A stretch of 64,000 nucleotides of DNA from Lyophyllum atratum (Eukaryota; Basidiomycota; Agaricomycetes; Agaricales; Lyophyllaceae). Below are positions 34,250 through 44,861 of the stretch, one piece after another. The stretch covers positions 744,001 to 808,000 of the forward strand of contig JACGCN010000015.1 of NCBI GenBank assembly GCA_014905825.1. The letters are read 5' to 3'. Under the pieces are notes generated by a model. That model was given only the letters and a program-made list of their open reading frames with translations, was not told the origin of the DNA and searched no databases. A program made the position numbers and the translations under genes. The first letter of the stretch is position 1; every line of letters starts with the position of its first letter.

Positions 34250-36502
34250 TTAAGGGATTATCGTTTGTAGCCAAAATGCCACATCCTTCAGCTCAGCTTC
34301 ATTGATGTCGTGTCCCAGGCCATCGTACACGGAGAGCCGGAGCTGGGCCTCAGCCTTGTGCCCAAGCGTCTCACGGAGGAATGCAATGCCATCTTCTGCC
34401 AAGTGTATGGGTATCTCGTCGTCTGCTGTGCCATGACACCAGAGAATAGGAAACTTGGGAGTAACTTTCATCATCTGGGTCAACGGGAGTGAGTAATCCA
34501 CCCCGCAGCGCGAGAGAGCTTAACGAACCGGCCTAGCAAGCGGGGGTATCCACCCTGAAAAGCTCAGGACCCCACCCAGATGGTGTGCGGTCGTGAGCGC
34601 AACCATCACGCTCAATGCAGCACCTTGACTGAATCCGACCAGTACAATACGTCGAGGATCCATGCCCGCGTCCACCTGTGACTGAATGAGCACTTCGATG
34701 GCCTTGATCGACTTGATAATTGCTCTTTCGTCATATTCATCGGGGCGAGGTGGCAGTTCCGCTATATCAAACCAACTTGGACAGGGTCCTTCGGGATGGT
34801 AGGTAGTCAAGTGTTTCGAGCTGTGGTATTTTTTTTTTTTTTTTGGGTCAATTATCGTGTTGAAGGAGGCATTGCCTCCAGGGTACACGGTACATGCAGA
34901 CAGGGACTACATAAGCTACAGAAGTCGTGTAATACCACGCCCCCCCGGTAAGCGGAGAATGAGCGGGTCGGCGTGTCCACCACCGTTTTAGAACACGCTC
35001 CCCTGGTAATCCCTGAGAAAGGTAAGGCAAGTGAGACGAGACATGGGGTTGGCAGCAACGAGTGCCCGCTAGGCGGGCTGGGGGTAACGAGCAGCACGAC
35101 TGTGCACTCAACCAAAATAGGGAGCTAAAATTTAAGGTAGTGAGTATTGGAGGGCAGTAAGGTCGCGTGCCATGGAGAAAATATTAAGAAGGTTATGATA
35201 TGGTTATATGTCTTGGAGCATCGGGTTTGGCCGTCGGTCCGGGTGACGGATTGTCGCAAAGGAGTCGTTCAGGCGTTCTTGTACGAGTCGGCGAGCTGAG
35301 TCGTCAGTGGTCGCGAAGCGCTTGGTGGCATGAATGAATCTAATAAGATGTTTTAAGGCATCGGGGCTCGTCAAGAGGTAACGAATGGACTCAGCATTTC
35401 GTTTTAGATTGCGTCGTAGGTGGGTGTGGCGTTCGTGTTGGTAATGGGGGCATTCGAGCAGGTAGTGTTTGACGGTCTCAACTGTGATACCAAGGCAGTG
35501 GGGGCAGGACGGGGTCTCGGAGCGGTGTATACGAAAGAGGTGCTGGTTGAGTGGGGAGTGGCCTGTGCGGAGCTGGGCAATGATGGCGGAGCGGCGACGG
35601 TCGAGAAATTCGACCAAGCGGAGGAACTTTTTGGAGGGGAAGGAGCTATCGATAGCGTTGATGGCGGGGTACCGTGGTGACCGTTTCCAACGTTGTTTCC
35701 ACTGTTTACGTATCACAGTCAGATGTTCCTGGCGTAGCGCAGGGATACTGGAAGGGAGAGGTTTGCGGCGCAAGTAGACCGGGAGGGCCTTGGTGGAGCT
35801 TGAGGTGCCTTGGGCAGCTGATTTGGCTACCTCGTCGGCCCGTTCGTTGGGTCCGAAATCGACGTGGCCTGGCGTCCAGACTAGCTGGAGGTCGATAACC
35901 CTGCGGGTGCGGTCAGTCCAACGGTTACCTGCACGAAGTACCTGACTCCGCTCCCATCTGCGGTCTATTCGGTCTTGTTTTGCATGGAGTTTCTCGGCTG
36001 CGTCGTGGGCATGGTCGAGGAGGTAGTGGGCCGGGTGGGGGCGTTGGTTACCCAGGGCTCTGAGCGTCGCCTGGCTGTCACTACCTATAACTGTCAGTGC
36101 TTGAAAGTTCCTGTTGAGTTTCGTGAGAAGGTGGAGGCCCAGCGTGAGGCCGACTATCTCAGCCTCATATACTGTATGATGTGGAGCTGTGGTATGCATG
36201 GAAGACTCAGTGAGCATTGCTAACTTTCATCACATTGACATCCTTGCGTACGCCTGTGGGAGAATCCATTGTATATGAGGGAGACCGGGTGCCAGAGGCT
36301 CGGCGACCAGCGTCTTCCAGGTCAGGTTTGACTGATTGTAGCCCTAGGTGTTGCGAAGGCTGTTAGTGGTAATGCGAGCGGGAAATCCGAGTGGGTACTG
36401 CCTAGACAGGTGGCAACTGACATGTGTGAATATCACCGTAGCAGTGTGAGGGTGAACGGCAGGAATCGTAATGAAACCCTCAGATGCGGGTGTTTCGTCC
36501 AT
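34250..36502 (-). CDS. Acyl-protein thioesterase/phospholipase-like hydrolase with LINE in intron 2
   Basis: complement(34250..34474, 34529..34820, 36234..36343, 36422..36502) is 708 nt or 235 residues, the usual length of this alpha/beta-hydrolase family (Abhydrolase_2). Exon 1 begins MDETPASEG and reaches HTATVIFTH; exon 2 continues GYNQSNLTWKTL and ends near WILPQAYARMS. Exon 3 carries CPSWFDIAEL, the nucleophile elbow GFSQGAALS and LSFSGWIPP. Exon 4 carries WCHGTADDEIP (catalytic Asp) and GLGHDIN (catalytic His). Homologues remove palmitate from proteins or act on lysophospholipids. The oxyanion-loop HGLGDSG of typical members is replaced by HGYNQSN, so substrate range may differ. Intron 2 (34821-36233, 1413 nt) is enlarged by a LINE insertion, while introns 1 and 3 are 78 and 54 nt. 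All four junctions are GT-AG and the frame is continuous, so the gene could still be functional. Confidence 0.85.
34830..36183 (-). mobile_element. 5'-truncated LINE (Tad1-like) with RNase H domain and poly(A)
   Basis: The element lies on the reverse strand and ends in a 16-A tail (T-run at 34829-34844). It is flanked by a perfect 11-12 bp target duplication, GAGCTGTGGTAT, at 34818-34829 and 36184-36195. The open frame (to 35204) encodes an RNase H domain (YEAEIVGLTLGLHLL, IGSDSQATLRAL, LVWTPGHVDFGPNERADEVA). A C-terminal Cys/His knuckle follows (CPHCLGITVETVKHYLLECPHYQHE). Both are typical of the 3' end of fungal Tad1-clade elements. The reverse transcriptase and everything upstream are missing. 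The frame has no stop and the duplication is exact, so the insertion looks recent. Confidence 0.88.
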
Positions 36503-37619
36503 GGGTAGGTGGGGGTCTGCTTGGAGGTTGTGGATTGCAGAGCCCGTCTTTTCAAGTGACTCGATGATCGCGCAGCAGGAACGGTCTCATGATACGTCAC
36601 AAGCCAGTGGGCAGAGATCTCTGGTAACTGACATTACAGAAAGCGACTCCTATCACCCACGGTGGGGGATTTGCCGTGATAGAGCAGAAGTGGAGAAGCA
36701 CATTGGAGATCGATTTTTTTACCTTCTTTATCTTATCTTCAACATAGGCAGATCTTATCTACTCAAGCCTTTACCCTCCTTTACCCTGCAACCGCCACGG
36801 TCACCTCCGAGGAAAAGGCACAGGACATGACGTCTATGATGGGTATGGAAAGGTCCTTGAGCTTGAACCTCGACACTGATCTTCACACTTTTGCGGTCTT
36901 CTGGATCCCCGAGCTCCCATCGAGTTAATCTCGCCATGTGAGTTCGTCAAGTTTGATCCTGTAAGGACAAGGGTATAACCAAGGACGCACAGCATCTGCA
37001 GTGGAGGCCAGTGGCTATCGTGGCTCGGAAAAATGAGGAAGCACAGCCTTTAGCGCGAGATGGGCATCAGCACGCATGACCCGCCAGGCTCGATGGCACG
37101 AACCACAGCTATGATTTCTGTCATTCTTGAGGCTGGAGCGCACGAACATCTCCGTGGTGTCAGGCTGGTCATCAAATATCGAAACAAGGCAATCTCGAAA
37201 ATATCCGTGAGTCTCTGTTCATCACGCAGACTGGCTCCTAATCTACCAAACCCTTCAGTCCACCTTATCCTCCAGCCCTTGAGTCGTAACCGAAGGAAAA
37301 TCCATGACGGACAGATGTTTCGCTGCCGCATTGGGCTTGCGAATTAAAAGAAAGCGTAACAACAAAGCCAAAATCTACTGTCTCCTGGAAAGAATGCATT
37401 ACATCTCTGCAACATTACCTTGGAACTTGTCTGCTCAAGACTCGGCGCTTCGTTCAACTTGTGCCTCAAATAAGTGATACATCCCTGAAGGGACCTTTGC
37501 TTATTCTACACGACTTCGCTTATCCTATCGACCCCGGCACGAACTCAATAATTTCTCGCCTTGAAAACGCCTTGGCTCTAGGGCGCCGCACGATAGATGG
37601 CACCGTGAAATATATATAC
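36503..37619. other. Intergenic, no supported gene
   Basis: Upstream of the thioesterase gene. A 60-codon reverse-strand frame starting MARLTRWELGDPEDRK at 36937 looks somewhat coding but has no partner exon or recognised family. Confidence 0.4.
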
Positions 37620-38225
37620 CATTCATGTCATTCCCATGCATACCCGACGTAGATCGCCGTATGGGTTGCGCCATCTTGAACGACATCATTCGCTACGCAG
37701 TGGGCAAGAGGCTGGAGAACTGAGCTCTTGTCTTACGGCCTGGTCTGCAGAGCGTGGTCTCATGTGGTCGACCTATTTTTCGATCCACCCGCGTTCGTTT
37801 TCGACTCCGCGCGTGCGACCACGTAGCCCGGATTCTAAAACAGAATCCAGAGAGAGCCAAGCTTCTTCTGAATTTCTCGCCCAGATTCTACAAATGTCCA
37901 GAATTCTGGCGACCTTCTGACAGAGCCATTATCTGGAATCTTGTAACGCTCTGGTCACGATTCTGGGCGCTGCAATGCTTATCATAATATCAAGCATGTT
38001 TCTTTGACCAACCTGCATCAATTGTTGTTCCAGATCTTATTGTCTGCGCTCCGCGATCTGCAAGATGTTCGGAGCTTTGACATTGATGCAGACCATTACC
38101 ACCATCCTGCTTCACTTCGGAAACGCCTCGAACGTTGGACCATCCCCGATATCCAAATGATCATGGCTGAGTGGCAACATCTTAAGGTATGGTGGGCGAA
38201 AGATGACGATATGGATTCGGAGTAA
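37620..38225 (+). pseudogene. Decayed F-box-like gene
   Basis: Fragments in different forward frames resemble basidiomycete F-box proteins. The fragment LLSYGLVCRAWSHVVDLFF (about 37725-37785) is followed in another frame by DHVARILKQNPERAKLLLNF and later by ILLSALRDLQDVRSFDID. The frame changes are too close together to be introns, so this is probably a degenerate copy. Confidence is low. Confidence 0.35.
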
Positions 38226-38765
38226 GTGTCTTCAATTCGCAAACAGCGCCCAGGGATCCCCTGGAGACTACTGGATGGAAACGCATAACCGTATTAGCGG
38301 CTCCCCATTCGTGCAGCCTCTGGAACCGGGCGTTAAGTATTGACTTACGGATCATGTTTGATCCAATGGCGATGGGCGCACAGGAGGACAGTGGACACGG
38401 TGCGGATAGAGAATGTTGGACGTGATGATGTTGATGGTCATGTAAACAGTATCTCTTGAAGGCTGATACCATCCGTAACACCAGATCGACTTGTTGACTC
38501 GGACTTATGACGATTGCAGATTCCCAACAAGTGCTGCGCCCGAAGGGTCAAAAAATCATTATACAGTCAGGAGAGTAGGACTACATATTTTACACACATA
38601 GGTACGAGTTACATACACAGATGAAGTCCATCGGAAGACAGGTAGGTAATAAGACTGTCGATGAGCTACGATGAGCTGAAGCACAAACTAAAGGTACAGT
38701 GACCACGCGACGCGAAATGTCGAGGTAGAGAATCAACCATCGAGGAAAACGGAAATGAGATAAGA

Positions 38766-39576
38766 TTACAGTGCCTCAATGAACTTCGAACCTCCTGGAA
38801 GCGTCCGCATGACAACACCAGACGGTGTTGTATACTGTCGACTGTCGCCGTCTAATGACGACTCTTCTCGTATAGGTTCAGGCGATAGAGTGCGGAGAGG
38901 AACAAAGGATGGTGCAGGTGAGTACGACGGTGAGGATAGTTGCGAGTGAATATTAGGCAGAGTCGACTGCGACGAAAGTCTTTCTGGATACTGCAAGCCG
39001 CGAACCGCATGAAGGTCAAAGCGGACACTCGTTGTAGAATCTGATGTGCTTCGAGAAACAGGAGGTGGCGACGGTGGACGTGTAGTCCGCAGCGATAACG
39101 AGGGGCTAGATGAACCGATGTCTCGCACGCCTGAAGGCCCAGCTACTCCAACACTCATATCTGCTTCCCAGTCATCTGTAGAACCAGCTTGTATCCAGCC
39201 ATGTGCGCCACCACCCTTCGTATTACCCCTACTGATATTTTGGGGACGCGTGCGTTCCTGAGGATCCGCGCGGCCGAACATGGCAGCTAGGCGCGCCAGT
39301 GGTCTGCGGTTGGCAGTAGATCGGGATGCATTTGCATAACGGTTTCTTTTCCCTCGGCGTGCTTGTTCCTCGTCGGAAGCTGTTCGTTCACGTAGTAGGA
39401 AGAAGATACCAATACAAGACGCAATGATGACGAGGGAAAGGAAAATAATAATTGCGATAAAACCTGCACACCGTACGTCATCAGCATCCGGGACGTTATG
39501 AACAGTATTGCAGTGACATACCTCCAAGGGAACCACTGATTCGTGGGGTGTTATCCCGCTTCGTCGCCGTATGCAT
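38766..39576 (-). CDS. Small single-pass membrane protein, fungal-specific
   Basis: complement(38766..39463, 39522..39576) gives 753 nt or 250 residues. A short N-terminus (MHTATKRDNTPRISGSLGG) leads into a membrane helix (FIAIIIFLSLVIIASCIGIF) at about residues 19-42. A basic stop-transfer stretch and a long Ser/Pro/Thr-rich cytoplasmic tail follow, ending TLPGGSKFIEAL. No domain is recognised. The start at 39576 is chosen because it gives the shortest N-terminus compatible with the helix; the frame stays open further upstream to 39759. The conserved-looking last residues may be a functional motif, which is speculation. Confidence 0.7.
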
Positions 39577-42057
39577 TTCAGGTACCCGCAGAAAGGATTC
39601 CTTCCCCGCTTCAATTACGGTACTGCAATGCATCTTCCCAAATGCTTTGTGGTTCCGCAATTGGTCGTGAAATCTAATAGGGGCCACCGGAAGTGCCTCG
39701 AATCGGCCGCGAGGCGCTGGTGGCGCGAAGAATAGTGGAGAACGGCGCAAAAGACCCAAGGCAGTACTTCACCTCGATTGAGATATCACTGCGTTGATCT
39801 CAGTGAGGAGATGGGAAAGAAGAAGAAGACAGCAGCCGGCATTTGTCGCAGAAAAAGGCCTGTGGTGGGACAGAACAGGAGGTTCATCGCTTTAGGAAAT
39901 ATTTCCGTCCACGTGCCATATTCTTTTGTGACGTCACGACAAAATAACTGGACTTGCAACTCGACTGAGGGCTCAGGCCAACCCAAGGCCAACCGTGACA
40001 TACGGTACCAAGGACGGGAAGTAGGATCCGTACTCCAGAGGTTTAAACACCTATTCTCGCGTCGATGCTGATGAGCACTGCCATGCGTGTATCAAACTTG
40101 TCGTATTTCAGCTGCCACGCTTTCGATGTTATCAAGTTAATAGTACTGCGGTCACCTGCTCCCGTTCGAATAGGTTCGAATCTCCCTCGACTTCCGCGGT
40201 TAATACTTCGGACTGAAAAACTGCTCTTGGAAAGTCGCGATGACGATGGCAAACCTTTGGGTTGACTCAAACCAACCTCATTTCTGCTACGAGACAGCGA
40301 ACCCTTGGATTCTGGACTACCCTAATCTCGGCGAGATGACATCGATGGACATAACTTCGCGTGTGCCTACCTGTAACCGCCATCCTGGGGCTACCCTTCT
40401 GCGTTGGCGGTCTTGAAAATTTTCCGAGTCACTCGCTGGTCTGTCCTTCGAGTTCTCAAGCACCGCTCTGTGCGGGATGGACTTGAAGATCTACGCTACA
40501 TTTATGTCGAGAGCTGTGAGCTCACCGGTGCTCGCGCTGCGCGCGTTGATAGCACTCCTTAGGGGATATCGGCAAAGTGGACATGGCGAGGTTCATATAC
40601 TATCGGGGCTGGCTTCAGCTCTTCATTCGTCCGGTGCCCCGTGTTTGGTGACGCCATGTCGCGTGCGGTTGGTACTGAAGTTATGGCGGCCGCCATCCCC
40701 TGGTCTGGCGCACAGATTACCTCCATTGGGAGACTACGGAAAGGCGTCAGGTCGCTGATAGCACTCCACCTGATCAGGCTATGTTGACGATCTGACTGCT
40801 CAGAATCACAAGGCAAGTTTTAAAGTTTTACCATCCTTTTTGTCCTGTTTATCTCAGCGCGCCCCACGAGCTCTCTCTGGGACTTTTGTCTTTCTCCTCG
40901 TGTCTCCCATACGAGACCTGAGGTCTTTTCGGGAATATAACAGGAAGACAATGGCCAACAGCACCTCTTACCGTTAATCCGACTAGCACAAGATTCCAGA
41001 TCGCTCAATACACCTCATCGAAATTTATTCCTCAGCGCTCTCCTATCTTTTTAGTCAGGCACCGCATTGAACATCCGCCATCTCCACTGCCTTCCTCTGT
41101 TTCACCCTTCCTTATGACTAGGCTCACCGTGATTTTACTCTCGGACCTTCGTGATATCCTCCTGTTATACCCACACAAGCCGTGGGTTGTCTCTTCAGGT
41201 CGCCTGCTGCTTACATGCGCTCTCGCACTGCCGAGCAACGCGTCTGTGTCCGAACTTCGCCACAATATGCGATGATACTAGAAGCGCATCCTAGAACGAA
41301 TTGATACTCCAGGGATAGATCTAGCAGGGTGCAGCTGTTGTACTCCCTAATCTTCTATCTGCGATCACCTCCATAGGAGTAGCCGTCATGAATTTAATCC
41401 AAATTTCATGGATCTTAACCCTTTCTCTAATGTTGCGTGCTTGTTCACCAATTGTGTCTCTTATGGATAAATGAAATATCCACCGAACTACTTTTTAGAT
41501 GCCAGCTTGCTCAATCTGTTCCTCTGATTCGAGTCGAGCGACAAGCGGACTGCACTTCGCGTGGAACGGTAGAACTTAGCCCACCTGCCACCTGGAGGAT
41601 CCTCCAACGATGACATAGTCGATGTCTGTCTCCTTCATCCTTATTTTCAAGTCCTCGAATAAAGCATACATTTTGAGTTCCAAGATGATTTTATGTCATA
41701 TTCGGGGGCCTCACATGCACGGGCACACGGGCGCGCCACGCCGGGAGTGGGATATCCCATATTTGGAAGACTTGTGATTGTACTTGTGTGTTGTGATTAT
41801 GACCTCGAGGCTCGAGGTTCAAGTCGCGGTCATGCCTCGAGGCTCGGCCTCATGCCACATTGCCACCACTACCGTGATCTACAACTCTGGCCATGGGTCG
41901 CTTTGTCCGACAATGGCAATTCGATTCATGGCCATCCTGGCCCAGGTCAAAGCTGCGCATGGATATTTAGCGCAGAGACAGCGCCTTCATCTGCTTAACC
42001 ACTCTCATCTTCATTCACCCACCTCCAGTCAGTGGCACACGCGCTCAGTTATCAGAC
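39577..42057. other. Gene-poor interval of 2.5 kb
   Basis: No coding sequence with recognisable domains or consistent splice logic was found. A short inverted CCTCGAGGCTCGAGG-type repeat lies near 41803-41850. Confidence 0.5.
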
Positions 42058-44036
42058 ATGTCCACCGATCCGTTGAAAGACGTCGAAGAATTATTCCAGG
42101 TGGTTTACAAGAATTTCAAGGCCATGGTGAATCCCATTATCCTTTGTGGAAAGCCCGAATCTGATCATTCATGTATATAGCCTGTACATGCTAGGCCTAA
42201 TGATCTTGAGATCATCGCAGCTGAAATCGAAAACAAAATTATCGGTGTATACCAGCTGCAAATGAAGATCGCGTACCCTGAACTGTCCTGTGAAGGTACA
42301 ACGAGTGATCTTAAGGAGCGCGATAAAGTGAGTGGATTGCTCATCATTTTGGACTTCGGATGACATTCTCTCCTTCAAGCTAACTCAAGCCCGGACCATG
42401 CTTGACGGCCTGCAGAATCGCATGAGTCAAATGCGTAGTGACGCGTTGAAAAATATGTGCCGCAGCCTCCCGCCCCCAATCAAGAATAAAAACCCCGTAC
42501 GTGATGCGACGTTTTTGTTCAGTTATTATTCTTATGCCACGACGTAGGAGAATGCAACTACCCGAGCGTTGCATGAGATGGTGTTCGTGGATACGGACTG
42601 CTTCACAGAGCTCAGTTCCGTACAACCAGGAAAACATGGGTGGATATTCATCTTTCGCGACGAACTCAAAGACTGGTTGCTCTCAGCCTTGGAGCCATTT
42701 CAAGTAGTTTATCAGAAACGAGATAAGAAAAGGAAGCAGTATGGTTTATATAAAGCCATGGTTCTTCCTGGAGTGGACATGATTGGGCCGGAATTTGCTC
42801 GATTGTCGTCTCGTGTAATTCTTCCTCTCCTTCGTTTGCTCTTCTCGTTCTGATCTCCTTCGCTAGACGCGTGAGATTATCGTTACACATAGATCTCGAA
42901 GCAACCGAGGATCGGGATCCTACGACGCGGTGCATCAAAATTTTCTGCTGTCGATGAAGACGCTGCCGTGTATTCTGCTACAATGTGTGGAATTAACGCT
43001 GGGCGCGAACGAAGATTCCGGCATTCCCCAGACCGTTTCCGTGCAGAACCCGGTCGATGCTCAGCTGCAGTCAACAGGTCTTCCATCCCCAGGCCCGCCT
43101 GCACCGCGTCTTCTTCCTCCCGTACAAATCCTAAAACGAGGGTCAGATCAAGGACTAACGAAACTGCTAAATAGTTCGGCTCCGGCTTCTAAAGCACAAG
43201 CGCCGTCAGGTGGTCCACGAACGCCTCCACGTGCTCAGCAGCCTTCCTCATCAGTCCACATGCAAAATGCGATTCCTTTGGAGGCTGCGAAAATTCGACA
43301 GACCCAGCAATTCCCGACTGCAGGATTGTCTAGGCAAACCGAATCTGCAGTCGACAACGACCAGACTCCCAAAGCTCGTTCTGCACCTCAGTCATCGTCC
43401 TATGTCCCAAGATCCGCGACTGAAAACCTCGTCATATATTCTGCTAGCGCCTCTCATAGCAATCATACGGACCCTGCTTCGACTAGGGTGGTTTCTTCCG
43501 ACGGGTGGTATAATGCCGGAAATAACGAAAACACCGCGGGGGGCGCGCCGGCGGCACATCAAACGAGTCACCATCAGAATTTGATTCAGCGTCAGGTGGT
43601 ACCACGACCAGAGCCAATGCCACTTCAGTCTGGTGCGCGCAGCAATCAGTCCAACCCGCAGTATGGCATCCAAGGCATGCAATACGCGAGCACTAGCGTC
43701 CCCCATAAAAAATTGGTGACTGTCCCAAATTCTGCGCTTTCCACCCGCTCGCAAGTGCTCGCGCCAGTTGCACCAATTGCACAAGTCTATCGGCCCCCGC
43801 AAATTCGACCGCACTATGCGATGCAAGATCAGAACATCAACACGGCCTGGAATTCTACCGATGGTAATTCACAGGCCGCTAGAACGCACAGACACGCGCC
43901 CCAACAGAACGCACAGCTCCCGGGCCAACATTATTTCGACGCTACAGTCATGCAAGGTAGTCAAGTTCACCAGTGGCAGGGCGCCTTCCCTCCTCGCTTT
44001 CAAGCATCGTCGTCTAACTGGAACCAGTGGAGGTAG
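42058..44036 (+). CDS. Unrecognised protein with Ser/Pro/Gln-rich C-terminus
   Basis: The proposed exons start MSTDPLKDVEELFQVVYKNF (42058) and pass through introns at about 42124-42178, 42328-42379, 42496-42548, 42703-42888 and 42970-43030. They enter the long last exon (VSVQNPVDAQ onward), which stops at 44036. The N-terminal about 230 residues are helical and charged (LEIIAAEIENKIIGVYQLQ, LTQARTMLDGLQNRMSQM). The C-terminal about 330 residues are disordered, rich in Ser, Pro, Gln and Asn, and end WNQWR. No known family is recognised. The intron near 42970 is the least certain. The gene is plausible because codon and splice patterns are consistent over 2 kb. Confidence 0.6.
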
Positions 44037-44861
44037 TTTTCTTGAATTGATGGACATTTTATTTTCTGTCGGAGTACTGTATTTGCATGCGGACCAAACT
44101 GGCGACTAGTTGAAGAACTTATTTATGTATATTCTTAGATCATGATGATGCCTAATTCTGAGCCTTGGTCTTTCTTCGAGTGATGGGATGTAATATGTTG
44201 CAAATGTTGTATCACATCTCTGACGCAAAAACAGGAAACTTGAAAGGATCAGAAGCACACGAAAATAGAAAGATGTGATATCGGGGAAGATTAGACCGTC
44301 ATCACGCTTCGCTAAACCACCGCTAAAAGTTTAAAGATTGGTACTTCTTGTCCCTGCCGTTCATTAAGCTCTCAAAGCTCGTTCCGTGACCCTCGAGTAG
44401 GACCACATTGAGTGTATAGGCGTCCATTAGTCTCATCCTCACGCCTTTTCGCGTGAGGTGCTTATGCGAGCCTAAGGCGTCCATGCATAGTCTTCCTGGG
44501 CCCAAATAAATAAGATCCGAATGCAATTTATGTGAAGATATCCTTTGCTTGAATTTGATTTAGTGGCCGAATCCGTCGACCACGGGCCATATGCGTCGTC
44601 CACCACCTCGGAGTTTCCACCCAAGGCCGCCAGCACTTACCCCAAAATTCCGGGCTGCTTTAGAGTGCCAACCTGATATTCTGGAGAGTCTTCCGTTGAA
44701 ACGACCGCGCCACCAGACCCTGATACGGGCTCCGAGCCACAGTGACATAATACGGGGTAAGGCTTTCCTGGAAAGCGCGGCTTGAGGGCGGCATCCAAAC
44801 ATAGGAATGGGATCTGCATCTGGATACACCTGCTCGGTTCATACATGCCATTGTTTGGCCA
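44037..44861. other. Interval upstream of HMG gene
   Basis: Contains a forward frame at 44591-44785 (MRRPPPRSFHPRPPALTPKF) that could be a 5' exon of the HMG-box gene, ending at a GTAAGG donor near 44758. Otherwise nothing is supported. Confidence 0.4.

Noticed and set aside
36184..36217. Start of the LINE reading frame (MLTESSMHT) as a true protein start
   Set aside because: These codons lie in host intron sequence and the target duplication outside the LINE; the open frame is fortuitous.
36755..36937. 60-codon reverse frame starting MARLTRWELG
   Set aside because: Somewhat protein-like, but no adjoining exon, domain or homologue is recognised.
40130..40190. tRNA-like T-loop (GGTTCGAATCT)
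   Set aside because: The flanking bases do not pair into a T stem and no acceptor or anticodon arm can be drawn.
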